The notes beneath the pieces are model-generated. The model was not told where the DNA came from and ran no database searches. It saw only the letters and a list, made by a program, of their open reading frames with translations. DNA of 64,000 bases from the NCBI RefSeq assembly GCF_902809855.1, contig NZ_CADDWJ010000002.1:62001-126000 (forward strand). Direction: 5' to 3'. This document shows, piece by piece, positions 32,342-40,319 of the stretch (positions within the stretch are counted from its first letter, which is position 1; each line of letters starts with the position of its first letter). The translations under genes were made by a program, and so were the position numbers. Source of the DNA: Acinetobacter sp. Marseille-Q1618. Lineage in GTDB: Bacteria > Pseudomonadota > Gammaproteobacteria > Pseudomonadales > Moraxellaceae.

Positions 32342-33172
32342 TTATTTCGTGCTATCACTTAATTCTTGTGCTAACTCTTGACTACGCTTTTGTGCCGCAG
32401 CCAAGGCAGTTTGAATATTTTGTGAAATTTGTGCACGATCAAAAACTTCTAATGCCGCTTGTGTTGTGCCATTTGGAGAAGTCACATTTTTGCGTAATTC
32501 AGCAGGCGTATTTGAGCTGGTAATTGCCATTTGTGCAGCGCCCAAAGCTGTTTGCAGAGTCAAAGCGGTTGCAACTTTCTCATCCAAGCCCATGTTTTTG
32601 CCTGCACGAATCATACTTTCCATCATATAGAAGAAATATGCAGGGCCAGAACCCGAAACAGCAGTCACCGCATCTATTTGTGCTTCTGAGTTAACCCAAA
32701 TGGTCAGACCTGTCGCAGCCAAGACCTGACTCGCCAATTCACGATCTGCGGCAGCAACATTCTCAGTTGCAAACAGACCATGTGCGCCTGTTTGTACCAA
32801 AGCTGGTGTATTTGGCATGACACGCACAATACGCTCAGTACCTGTCAGCTCAGCAATCGTGGTAATTTCAGCCCCAGCAACAATGGAAATAATCAGTTTA
32901 TTTTCAAATAAACCTTTTAGCGGCTTAAGTAGACCTGCCAAAACTTGGGGTTTGACTGCCAAAACCACCACATCAGCACTTTCAATTGCGGCACGATTAT
33001 TATCTGTCACGTGAACGTCTTTTTCTTGTAATAATTCACGTATTTTTTCCACTGGGTCAGACACCGTGATCCGTGTTGCAGGCAGTCCACGGGTAATCAA
33101 GCCACCAATGAGGGCTTGTGCCATATTTCCACCACCAATGAAAGTAATATTACAATTTAAAGCTGCATTCAT
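32342..33172 (-). CDS. proC: Pyrroline-5-carboxylate reductase
   Basis: A 276-residue enzyme of the last step in proline synthesis, reducing 1-pyrroline-5-carboxylate with NAD(P)H. The N-terminal Rossmann motif is FIGGGNMAQALIGGL (about 11-25), followed by VLAVKPQ, RVMPNTPA and the signature AVSGSGPAYFFYMMESM near 170. The C terminus has the conserved TSPNGTTQAALE. It is followed by yggT, a common pairing. Confidence 0.95.
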   Translation of the reverse strand: MNAALNCNITFIGGGNMAQALIGGLITRGLPATRITVSDPVEKIRELLQEKDVHVTDNNRAAIESADVVVLAVKPQVLAGLLKPLKGLFENKLIISIVAGAEITTIAELTGTERIVRVMPNTPALVQTGAHGLFATENVAAADRELASQVLAATGLTIWVNSEAQIDAVTAVSGSGPAYFFYMMESMIRAGKNMGLDEKVATALTLQTALGAAQMAITSSNTPAELRKNVTSPNGTTQAALEVFDRAQISQNIQTALAAAQKRSQELAQELSDSTK

Positions 33173-33198
33173 GAATTACGCTCGTTTGATTTTGCTCG

Positions 33199-34548
33199 CT
33201 AAGACATTAAATTTGGCTGCCAACCACCGACTTCAACATAGTCCGATTGTGCTAGCCAAAAACCTTTCGGTGTAAAAACACCAAGCATAACATTATCTAT
33301 GCTCAATATTTGAATTGTATGACGCAACCAAGGAAAAATTTGCTGGTTTTGGATGGCTTTTTTCAAAGGCCATGCGCCCACTCGGCCATATAAATGAATT
33401 TTTTCTCCGCCAACGCGATATTGCAAAGTCAGATTTTTGTTCAGCAATGTTGGTGATAAACCGATTTTTTCTGTTTGAATGTGAAATTGACCTGATGCTA
33501 CGGTCAAATTCTGCCCTAATATACAACGAATTTCTTCAATTTTTTGATCAGGTGTTTTTTTACTTGCATCATAGGTTGCAGCCGCCAAACGATATAAAAT
33601 ATTTTGAAAGCGTACATAATAAAACTGATTACAATGTAAAGCTGCTTGTGCATCATTTTTTGATGCAATCACTTCATCCTGAAGACGTTGTACCATTTCG
33701 AAACTAGGACGATAGCTACTTTCACCCCTCATCCAGACCGATAAAAGTTGGCGTTGACGAGCTTGTGATAATGTTTGAAATTTTGCTAAATCTAGATATT
33801 CAGCATTTCCACATAATGCCAAATCTTGCTGTGAAACCTCAGTCAGAATTTCGTCTGCATCTTGCATCAACTCACTGGTGCGCGCCAAAGCTTGCTGCAT
33901 TTTTGGATAGCGACTTTGCAAAATATGCCAAAGTTCCTGTCTACACCATGCCCGATCATAATGCGTATCGAGATTGGTTGGGTCATCAACATAATTGATA
34001 TGGTTCTGAGTTACCCATTGGCAAATTTGCTCACGACTCAGCGCTAAAAGTGGTCGCCAAATAACCATTTGTTCACGCACATCTAGGCTTTTCATTGCTG
34101 CCAAACCAGATACGCCTGCACCTGAGAGTAACCGCAACATCAATGTTTCTGCTTGGTCTTGCTGATGATGTGCCAATACTAAGATTTCATTATTTTTTAA
34201 ATGTTTTAAATAAGCCTGATAACGTGCTTCTCGGGCTTGGTTTTCGAGATTTCCTTTTGCAACCTGAACATTTTCAATAATATAAGGAATATTTAAAGAT
34301 TGACATTGTGCGGCAACAAAATCTGCCCAATCCTTGCTGACTTTTTGAAGTTGATGATTCACATAAATGGCACGCACTTGTTGGGGACAAAGCACAGCCA
34401 TAAGATACAACAACAGCATGGAATCCATGCCGCCACTGCATCCAATGAGAAATTGAGTATTTTCTTGAAATTGCTGAGATTGTTTTAAGAAGCAAGTCCT
34501 AAATTGTCGCTGCCAAACTTCATCAAACGTTGGTAACGTGCTTCGCAT
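33199..34548 (-). CDS. tilS: tRNA(Ile)-lysidine synthase
   Basis: A 449-residue enzyme that converts cytidine 34 of the CAU-anticodon tRNA-Ile to lysidine. The ATP-binding PP-loop is CSGGMDS (about 37-43), and [21 protein letters not shown] follows near 145. The C-terminal domain carries the substrate-binding TilS_C region. The only plausible ATG lies 64 bases inside the end of accA, so the two genes overlap; a downstream non-ATG start remains possible, since the N terminus is about 20 residues longer than necessary. Confidence 0.92.
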   Translation of the reverse strand: MRSTLPTFDEVWQRQFRTCFLKQSQQFQENTQFLIGCSGGMDSMLLLYLMAVLCPQQVRAIYVNHQLQKVSKDWADFVAAQCQSLNIPYIIENVQVAKGNLENQAREARYQAYLKHLKNNEILVLAHHQQDQAETLMLRLLSGAGVSGLAAMKSLDVREQMVIWRPLLALSREQICQWVTQNHINYVDDPTNLDTHYDRAWCRQELWHILQSRYPKMQQALARTSELMQDADEILTEVSQQDLALCGNAEYLDLAKFQTLSQARQRQLLSVWMRGESSYRPSFEMVQRLQDEVIASKNDAQAALHCNQFYYVRFQNILYRLAAATYDASKKTPDQKIEEIRCILGQNLTVASGQFHIQTEKIGLSPTLLNKNLTLQYRVGGEKIHLYGRVGAWPLKKAIQNQQIFPWLRHTIQILSIDNVMLGVFTPKGFWLAQSDYVEVGGWQPNLMS

Positions 34549-35309
34549 CGCTCCTGCGCATCCATCGGTTGTAATTCATCAAGCGCCTGTTTTAACACAT
34601 CTTTCAAAGCTTCCATCACTTTGAATGGATGTAAATGTGCGCCCTCACCTTCATCAACCACATATTCTACAATGCCAAGTTTTTGCAGTTTATCCGCAGT
34701 TAATGCTAAAGCTTCGCTGGCTTGTTCAGCTTTTTCAGCCGTTTTCCATAGGATTGAAGCACAACCTTCAGGTGAAATCACAGAATAAATACTATGTGAC
34801 AGCATAATCACACGGTCAGCCACACCAATACCTAGTGCACCACCAGAACCACCTTCACCTAAAACTGTTGCAATAACAGGCACTTTTAAACTCGAAAGTT
34901 GTGCAAGACTGGTCGCAATTGCTTCTGCTTGACCACGTTCTTCTGCACCGACTCCTGGGTATGCTCCCATCGTATCAATGAAAGTAAATACAGGTAAATT
35001 AAAACGCTCAGCCATATCAAGCAAACGCTGTGATTTACGATAACCTTCAGGATTACTCATCCCAAAATTATGTTGTAACTTTTCACGCGTACTACGCCCA
35101 CGATGTTGACCTACAATCATCACAGGCTGACCATTAAAACGGGCTAAACCACCCACCATAGCACCATCGTCACCGAACACACGATCGCCATGCAAGGCAT
35201 CAAATTCTGTAAAAATTTCGCCTACATAATCCAAAAATTGCGGACGCTCTGGATGACGTGCAATTTGAACCGTTTTCCAAGCTTTAGATTGAGCAGCTTT
35301 ATTTTTCAT
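34485..35309 (-). CDS. accA: Acetyl-CoA carboxylase carboxyltransferase subunit alpha
   Basis: A 274-residue subunit of the enzyme for the first committed step in fatty acid synthesis; it pairs with AccD to transfer CO2 from biotin to acetyl-CoA. Typical segments are [55 protein letters not shown] and [11 protein letters not shown]. The ATG at 35309 (MKNKAAQSK) is chosen over an ATG 12 codons upstream, because it follows AGGGA and gives the normal N terminus. Its 3' end overlaps tilS by 64 bases. Confidence 0.96.
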   Translation of the reverse strand: MKNKAAQSKAWKTVQIARHPERPQFLDYVGEIFTEFDALHGDRVFGDDGAMVGGLARFNGQPVMIVGQHRGRSTREKLQHNFGMSNPEGYRKSQRLLDMAERFNLPVFTFIDTMGAYPGVGAEERGQAEAIATSLAQLSSLKVPVIATVLGEGGSGGALGIGVADRVIMLSHSIYSVISPEGCASILWKTAEKAEQASEALALTADKLQKLGIVEYVVDEGEGAHLHPFKVMEALKDVLKQALDELQPMDAQERCEARYQRLMKFGSDNLGLAS

Positions 35310-35360
35310 AAGTCGAGTATTATCCCTAATTCGCCGATGACCCACACCGAGAAATTTGTG

Positions 35361-36881
35361 TTAATCGATAAACTGTTCCGACTGAATATTCAATTCAATG
35401 TCCCAATGCTTAAATTGCAGTTGCTCATCATGCAAATCGGCAACGAGCAATGGCCATTGTTTGGCATCACCAGAAACGCTGAGTTGCCATTGTTGCTCAT
35501 TCTGAACGGTTAATTCAATGGCAGGAAGCATCTCATCACTACGGCTGTGATTTAGCAAAACGGCGAGACGAAGCAATAAACACAGGTAAATAAGTTTGTA
35601 TCCGCCCACTCTCATCACATCAATTTTGCTGTCTGTACGCAATTTTCGGCGATGATGAGCGACCAAATGTGACAAATGGTTTTGATCAATTTGTGAAAAA
35701 CCAGGAATATCTGAATGCTGTAATAAATAAGCACTGTGCTTATGATAACCACTATGACTAATGGCTAAACCAATTTCATGTAAATATGCCGCACGGCGTA
35801 ATAAGTCACTGTCATCATTATTTAAATTCAGTGCCGTTGCTACACTGTCAAATAAATGCTGTGCTGTATCAACTACACGTTGTGCTTGCTTTAAATCTGC
35901 ACTATAACGCCCGATCATGGCTTGTACACTACGATCACGGATATCTTCATGCTGGAAACGCCCAAGCAAGTCGTACATTACCCCTTCACGCAAAGCCCCA
36001 TCAGAATAGACTAATTTATCGATATTTAAAATTTCAAATACTGCATATAAAATCGCTAATCCAGCAGGTAATACCGCACGACGATCTTCTTTTAAACCTT
36101 CAAACTCCATATCTGAAACATGTTTATATTTCAACATTTTGTCTTTGAGTTTTTCTAAGCCTTCTCGCGTTAGATTTTCCTGATCATCGCTCCAACCCAT
36201 ATTCACCGTGATTTGACGACAGGCTTTGATCGTACCACTAGAACCAACTACCGTATCCCAACCTTCAGCCTTATAGGTATTGGCAATAGAGGTTAATTCT
36301 TTACGTGCTGCAACTACTGCTTTATCAAAATCTTTCTGGCTAATCTCACCGTTTGGAAAATAAGCCTTGGTAAATGCCACACACCCCATTTGCAAAGATT
36401 CAGTATGAATCGGCTCAAACTCTTCACCGATGATCAATTCAGTGGAACCACCACCAATGTCAATCACCAAACGGCGTCCGCTATTTACCATGGTATGAGA
36501 AACACCCAGATAAATTAAACGTGCTTCTTCACGACCTGCAATAATTTCAATCGGTTTAGGTAAAATTTCTGCTGCTTTTTGAATAAATTCCTGACCATTT
36601 TTCGCTTGGCGCAAGGCATTGGTTGCAACAATACGCAAACGATTGGGCTGAACTGAGCTTAAACGTCCAACAAAACGTGCCAAACACGCCAAACCACGTT
36701 GTTGTGCGGCTTCGGTTAAATTTTTATTTTCATCCAGTCCAGCAGCAAGCTGAACTTTTTCTGACATTGATGCTACTTTTTTTACTTCACCATGATCGAC
36801 ACGTGCGATCGCCAAGTGAAAACTGTTTGACCCCATATCAATGGCAGCAAGTAATTCTTCATCAATTAAAAAATCAGACAT
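35361..36881 (-). CDS. ppx: Exopolyphosphatase (Ppx/GppA family)
   Basis: A 506-residue Ppx/GppA phosphatase of the ASKHA fold. Phosphate-binding motifs are AAIDMGSNSFHLAI (about 12-25), the catalytic Glu in AGREEARLIYLGV (about 120), and VIDIGGGSTELIIG (about 140). The C-terminal third is the HD-like helical domain (RRAAYLHEIGLAISHSGYHKHS). It releases phosphate from polyphosphate ends; a secondary pppGpp activity cannot be excluded. A Pho box lies about 107 bases upstream, which argues for PhoB control under phosphate starvation. Confidence 0.93.
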   Translation of the reverse strand: MSDFLIDEELLAAIDMGSNSFHLAIARVDHGEVKKVASMSEKVQLAAGLDENKNLTEAAQQRGLACLARFVGRLSSVQPNRLRIVATNALRQAKNGQEFIQKAAEILPKPIEIIAGREEARLIYLGVSHTMVNSGRRLVIDIGGGSTELIIGEEFEPIHTESLQMGCVAFTKAYFPNGEISQKDFDKAVVAARKELTSIANTYKAEGWDTVVGSSGTIKACRQITVNMGWSDDQENLTREGLEKLKDKMLKYKHVSDMEFEGLKEDRRAVLPAGLAILYAVFEILNIDKLVYSDGALREGVMYDLLGRFQHEDIRDRSVQAMIGRYSADLKQAQRVVDTAQHLFDSVATALNLNNDDSDLLRRAAYLHEIGLAISHSGYHKHSAYLLQHSDIPGFSQIDQNHLSHLVAHHRRKLRTDSKIDVMRVGGYKLIYLCLLLRLAVLLNHSRSDEMLPAIELTVQNEQQWQLSVSGDAKQWPLLVADLHDEQLQFKHWDIELNIQSEQFID

Positions 36882-36987
36882 TATTCATACAAACTCATTC
36901 AGAAGTGTGCCTAGATTAATTCACATACAGCCAATTGAAAAGCCATTTATGATGACAATTCACTGAGACATTATTTTTTCTACATTT

Positions 36988-37005
36988 GTGACAGTTGTGT
37001 GACAA
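36988..37005 (-). promoter_or_regulatory. Pho box upstream of ppx
   Basis: On the minus strand, TTGTCAC-ACAA-CTGTCAC is two 7-base direct repeats spaced by 4 bases, the arrangement recognised by PhoB. A further half-site-like TTGTCAT is at 36952-36958. An AT-rich AATAAT about 10 bases downstream could serve as the -10. It faces ppx and not trxA. Confidence 0.72.
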
Positions 37006-37094
37006 TTTTAACCTTCCGATTACAGTTATCGTGAGCATCAATTAGACAAATTAACAATTAAGATCGAAAATTTACCTATTCCCCTACTTTGTAG

Positions 37095-37134
37095 AAGATG
37101 TCTATGTAATACTTATAGACATAGATGACATCTT
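37095..37134. promoter_or_regulatory. Interrupted inverted repeat upstream of trxA
   Basis: AAGATGTCTATGT faces ACATAGATGACATCTT with an 11-base loop and a 3-base bulge, 25 bases before the trxA start. It could be an operator or an mRNA leader hairpin; it has no T run for termination. Confidence 0.45.
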
Positions 37135-37156
37135 TAAAATATTTGGAGCAATATCC

Positions 37157-37483
37157 ATGTCAGGCAATATCGTAAATACTACCGATGCCAACTTTGAAGC
37201 AGACGTTTTAAAATCTGAAACTCCTGTACTTGTAGACTTCTGGGCAGGTTGGTGTGCACCATGTAAAGCCATTGCACCTGTACTTGAAGTTTTATCTGAA
37301 GAATATGCCGGTAAAGTGAAAATCGTTAAAGTAGATGTGACTGCATGTGAAGCAACTGCGGTAAACTACAACATCCGTAACATTCCTGCATTGTTAATGT
37401 TCAAAGATGGTGAAGTTGTTGCACAACAAATCGGTGCAGTGCCTAAGTCTAAATTGACTGCTTTCATTGATGAAAACATCTAA
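37157..37483 (+). CDS. trxA: Thioredoxin A (WCAPC active site)
   Basis: A 108-residue thioredoxin, full length, with the conserved DFWAGWCAPCK active site at about residues 28-38, the structural cis-Pro in NIRNIPALLMF, and the buried Asp in VDFWA. The active site reads WCAPC instead of the usual WCGPC, which may shift the redox potential. It reduces disulfides of ribonucleotide reductase, methionine sulfoxide reductases and peroxiredoxins. GGAGCAATATCC precedes the ATG. Confidence 0.94.
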   Translation: MSGNIVNTTDANFEADVLKSETPVLVDFWAGWCAPCKAIAPVLEVLSEEYAGKVKIVKVDVTACEATAVNYNIRNIPALLMFKDGEVVAQQIGAVPKSKLTAFIDENI

Positions 37484-37511
37484 TTGAGTTTTTATTATTT
37501 TAGTTTTTCAT

Positions 37512-37541
37512 AATACGTCATAAAAATTATGGCGTATTTTT
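37512..37541 (+). terminator. Terminator after trxA
   Basis: AATACGTCAT-AAAAATT-ATGGCGTATTTTT: a 10-bp stem with one G-T pair and a T tail, 27 bases after the trxA stop. Confidence 0.75.
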
Positions 37542-37551
37542 CTTCTATACG

Positions 37552-37580
37552 TTGACAACTTTATAGTTCTCACTTATATT
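37552..37580 (+). promoter_or_regulatory. rho promoter
   Basis: Consensus -35 TTGACA (37552-37557), a 17-base spacer and -10 TATATT (37575-37580), directly after the trxA terminator. The predicted start near 37587 gives rho a leader of about 220 bases. Confidence 0.65.
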
Positions 37581-37588
37581 TCACGCAT

Positions 37589-37809
37589 AAGAAATTTTGG
37601 GGCGTCATTCCAATTTCTTAAAACACAACACATAAGATCGCCACTCGGCAACAGAAATTGTTTTACACATTTCTCCTCGAAAGAACTAATTAGATTCTGA
37701 GTTTTGTTATTGTGCAAATACAATTACATTCACCTATTGTACTGCGGGCGATTTTTGCTTCTTTCTTTTATCTCTGTGTACCACACATCCTTACATCAAT
37801 CTGACATCT
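37589..37809 (+). promoter_or_regulatory. Structured leader of rho
   Basis: The leader begins with a hairpin AAGAAATT...AATTTCTT (37589-37619). Further down, ATCGCC near 37636 can pair with GGCGATTTTT near 37747, a terminator-like arm followed by T residues. No reading frame of note is present. A long rho leader is expected, since Rho controls its own gene by attenuation in enterobacteria; conservation of that here is inference. Confidence 0.45.
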
Positions 37810-39078
37810 ATGAACTTAACTGAACTCAAGAAAAAACCGATTGGCGAACTCATTAAGATTGCTGAGTTTATGGGCCTTGAAGGAATGGCTCGTAACCGCA
37901 AACAAGACATTATTTTTGCCATCTTAAAACGTCATGCAATGAATGGCGAAGAAATTTTTGGTGATGGTGTTCTAGAAATTTTGTCTGATGGGTTTGGCTT
38001 CCTACGCTCGGCTGCTGGCTCTTACCTTGCAGGACCAGATGATATTTATGTGAGCCCATCACAAATTCGCCGTTTTAATTTAAGAACTGGGGATACCATT
38101 ACAGGTACGATTCGCCCACCTAAAGAAGGTGAACGTTATTTTGCTTTATTAAAAGTAAATCAAATTAACTATGACACACCTGAAAATTCACGTAATAAAA
38201 TTTTATTTGAAAACTTAACACCTTTATTCCCAACTGAACAATTGGTGATGGAATTAGGTAATGGTTCAACGGAAGATCTAACCGCACGTGTTGTGGATTT
38301 GATCGCACCGATTGGTAAAGGTCAACGTTCAATCATTGTTGCACCGCCAAAAGCGGGTAAAACCATGTTATTACAAAACATCGCACAGTCGATTGTTCGT
38401 AATAATCCTGAATGCTTCCTCATCGTTCTCCTAATTGACGAGCGTCCTGAAGAAGTAACAGAAATGGAACGTACTGTACGTGGTGAAGTCGTTGCATCAA
38501 CTTTTGATGAATCCCCTGCACGTCACGTTCAAGTTGCTGAAATGGTGATTGAAAAAGCAAAACGTCTTGTTGAACATAAAAAAGACGTGGTGATCTTGCT
38601 TGACTCAATTACACGTTTAGCACGTGCCTATAACACTGTGATTCCTTCATCAGGAAAAGTCTTAACTGGTGGTGTAGATGCACATGCTTTAGAACGTCCA
38701 AAACGCTTCTTTGGTGCAGCACGTAATATTGAAGAAGGTGGCTCACTCACCATCATTTCTACTGCTTTGATTGAAACAGGCAGTAAAATGGATGAAGTGA
38801 TCTATGAAGAGTTTAAAGGTACAGGTAACCAAGAGATTACACTTGATCGCCGTATTGCTGAAAAACGTGTTTTCCCTGCGATGAATATCAAAAAATCTGG
38901 TACACGCCGTGAAGAACGTTTAATGAGTGAAGAAAATCTCCGTAAAGTTTGGATTTTACGTAAACTTTTACATACTCAAGATGAACTTGCTGCTATGGAG
39001 TTCTTATTGGACCGTATGAAAGAAACTAAGACCAATGATGATTTCTTTGATCAAATGAAGCGTAAAGCAACCAACTAA
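37810..39078 (+). CDS. rho: Transcription termination factor Rho
   Basis: A 422-residue hexameric RNA helicase. It has the N-terminal helical lead ([14 protein letters not shown]), the RNA-binding cold-shock-like domain ([12 protein letters not shown], about 57-68), the Walker A region [12 protein letters not shown] (about 180), Walker [17 protein letters not shown] and the Q/R loops ([15 protein letters not shown]). It has the ordinary length, without the large N-terminal insert of some bacteria. It lies in its own unit with promoter, leader and terminator. Confidence 0.98.
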   Translation: MNLTELKKKPIGELIKIAEFMGLEGMARNRKQDIIFAILKRHAMNGEEIFGDGVLEILSDGFGFLRSAAGSYLAGPDDIYVSPSQIRRFNLRTGDTITGTIRPPKEGERYFALLKVNQINYDTPENSRNKILFENLTPLFPTEQLVMELGNGSTEDLTARVVDLIAPIGKGQRSIIVAPPKAGKTMLLQNIAQSIVRNNPECFLIVLLIDERPEEVTEMERTVRGEVVASTFDESPARHVQVAEMVIEKAKRLVEHKKDVVILLDSITRLARAYNTVIPSSGKVLTGGVDAHALERPKRFFGAARNIEEGGSLTIISTALIETGSKMDEVIYEEFKGTGNQEITLDRRIAEKRVFPAMNIKKSGTRREERLMSEENLRKVWILRKLLHTQDELAAMEFLLDRMKETKTNDDFFDQMKRKATN

Positions 39079-39095
39079 CATTTTATTTATTTTAA

Positions 39096-39125
39096 GGAGG
39101 CTATCTATAACGATAGCCTTTTTAT
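39096..39125 (+). terminator. Terminator after rho
   Basis: AGGCTATC-TATAAC-GATAGCCTTTTTA: a GC-containing 7-8-bp stem with a T tail. Confidence 0.8.
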
Positions 39126-39459
39126 TTGGTTGACTTTACTTACATAAAATTACACAGAGTGCTTTTGACTGTTAATCTTTATTACAAGCCTTTGAATATT
39201 AATATTTTTAATAAATAAAAGTTATGTTTTTTAAGCAGTTAGCGCGTAATTATCCAATATAAAATGCAATATTAATTGTAAATATCTGTTAAAAAAACGT
39301 CATTTTATAACCTTTTTTCGCATTTTTTTAATTTGAGGCAGTAGCAATTCTAAATCCGCAGTGATAGCATATTCGCATACCAGTTAGACTGCTATGCACA
39401 AAGCAAAAAACAGGCTAACTTGGGTTTTTTGTCTCAATTTATTTTATGAGAGTGATGCC
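39126..39459. other. AT-rich intergenic region before the Ala-rich lipoprotein
   Basis: About 330 bases of AT-rich sequence without a credible gene. It must hold the promoter of the downstream lipoprotein gene; TATA-like segments occur near 39367-39375, but no confident -35/-10 pair can be named. Confidence 0.4.
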
Positions 39460-39741
39460 ATGTTATTCAAAAAAATCGCTATTGCTGCTGCAGTTGCTAC
39501 TACTTTAGCTTTCGTTGGTTGTGCTAAAAAAACTGAAGAAGCTGCTGCTGACGCTAACGCTGCTGCATCTGAAGCTGTAGAAGCTGCATCTGAAGCTACT
39601 GCTGCTGCTGACGCTGCTGCTGCTACTGACACTGCTGCTGCTTCTGCTGCTGTAGACGCTGCTGCTGATGCTACTGCTGCTGCTTCTGACGCTACTGCTG
39701 CTGCTGCTGACGCTACTGCTGCTGCATCTGCTGCTCAATAA
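39460..39741 (+). CDS. Alanine-rich small lipoprotein
   Basis: A 93-residue predicted lipoprotein: a signal peptide with a lipobox-like AFVGC (Cys at about 21) is followed by KK and a 72-residue mature part that is roughly 58% Ala with regularly spaced Asp, Glu, Ser and Thr. Only helix-favouring residues occur, so a long amphipathic helix is likely, comparable in outline to the Lpp/OprI type of abundant outer-membrane lipoprotein. Nearly all Ala codons are GCT, giving a repetitive DNA tract and pointing to high expression. The ATG at 39460 is preferred over the one 22 codons upstream, because it directly precedes the signal peptide. No C-terminal Lys for peptidoglycan linkage is present. Confidence 0.78.
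   Translation: MLFKKIAIAAAVATTLAFVGCAKKTEEAAADANAAASEAVEAASEATAAADAAAATDTAAASAAVDAAADATAAASDATAAAADATAAASAAQ
39541..39738 (+). repeat. GCT-rich tandem-like coding tract
   Basis: The mature lipoprotein coding region consists of imperfect repeats of GCTGCTGCTGACGCTACT-like units. It is a coding microsatellite that could vary in length by slippage or recombination. Confidence 0.65.
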
Positions 39742-39764
39742 TAATCAATTTAGATTATTATCAG

Positions 39765-39795
39765 AAAAAGAGAACCTTATAGGTTCTCTTTTTTA
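39765..39795 (+). terminator. Terminator after the Ala-rich lipoprotein gene
   Basis: AAAAAGAGAACC-TTAT-AGGTTCTCTTTTTT: a strong, near-perfect stem with a T tail. Confidence 0.85.
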
Positions 39796-39966
39796 TGCTT
39801 AAAATTTATATCTAAACAATTTTGCGAATATCACAACTCATATTTATTTCTAAAATAAAAATATCTTAATAATTGCCTACAACATTACTGCACTTAAATT
39901 TCTTCTATCTATCCACTCAATTAATCAAAAATAAGCACTTAGTTTATTGATCTAATTTTAAATAAT

Positions 39967-39997
39967 AAAAAACCCCAAGTTTTTACTCAGGGTTTTT
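39967..39997 (-). terminator. Terminator after ihfA
   Basis: On the minus strand, AAAAACCC, a 13-base loop and GGGGTTTTTT: a short stem with a T run, 26 bases after the ihfA stop. Confidence 0.6.
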
Positions 39998-40022
39998 GAA
40001 TATAAAGCTAATATAAAGAAAA

Positions 40023-40319
40023 TCAATCTTCTTGTTCTGTACCTACACGCTGTCTAAATTTCTGCCCTGCACGGAAAGTCACTACACGGCGAGCAGAAAT
40101 TGGAATCTCTTCCCCAGTCTTAGGATTACGACCTGGACGTTGGCGTTTATCACGCAATTCAAAGTTACCAAATCCTGAAAGTTTGACTTGTTCACCCGCA
40201 ATTAATGCTTGGCTAATTTCATCAAAAAACAACTCGACCATTTGCTTTGCTTCACGACGGTTTAAACTCGTAAGCTCACTTAAATGATCAGCCATTTCTG
40301 CTTTTGTTAATGCTGTCAT
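40023..40319 (-). CDS. ihfA: Integration host factor subunit alpha
   Basis: A 98-residue DNA-bending protein of the HU/IHF family: [13 protein letters not shown] at the start, [24 protein letters not shown] with the DNA-intercalating Pro of the beta arm, and [13 protein letters not shown]. Alpha is chosen over beta by the [14 protein letters not shown] and [12 protein letters not shown] segments and by its position after pheT, the usual place of ihfA. Its ATG overlaps the pheT stop as ATGA, so translation is coupled. Confidence 0.95.
   Translation of the reverse strand: MTALTKAEMADHLSELTSLNRREAKQMVELFFDEISQALIAGEQVKLSGFGNFELRDKRQRPGRNPKTGEEIPISARRVVTFRAGQKFRQRVGTEQED

Noticed and set aside
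39444..39738. Antisense open frames opposite the Ala-rich lipoprotein, encoding Ser-rich or Ala-rich strings
   Set aside because: They are shadows of the GCT repeat read in reverse and have no independent start signals.
39541..39738. CRISPR-like repetition
   Set aside because: The repetition is 3- to 18-base coding repeats in frame without unique spacers, so it is a coding microsatellite.
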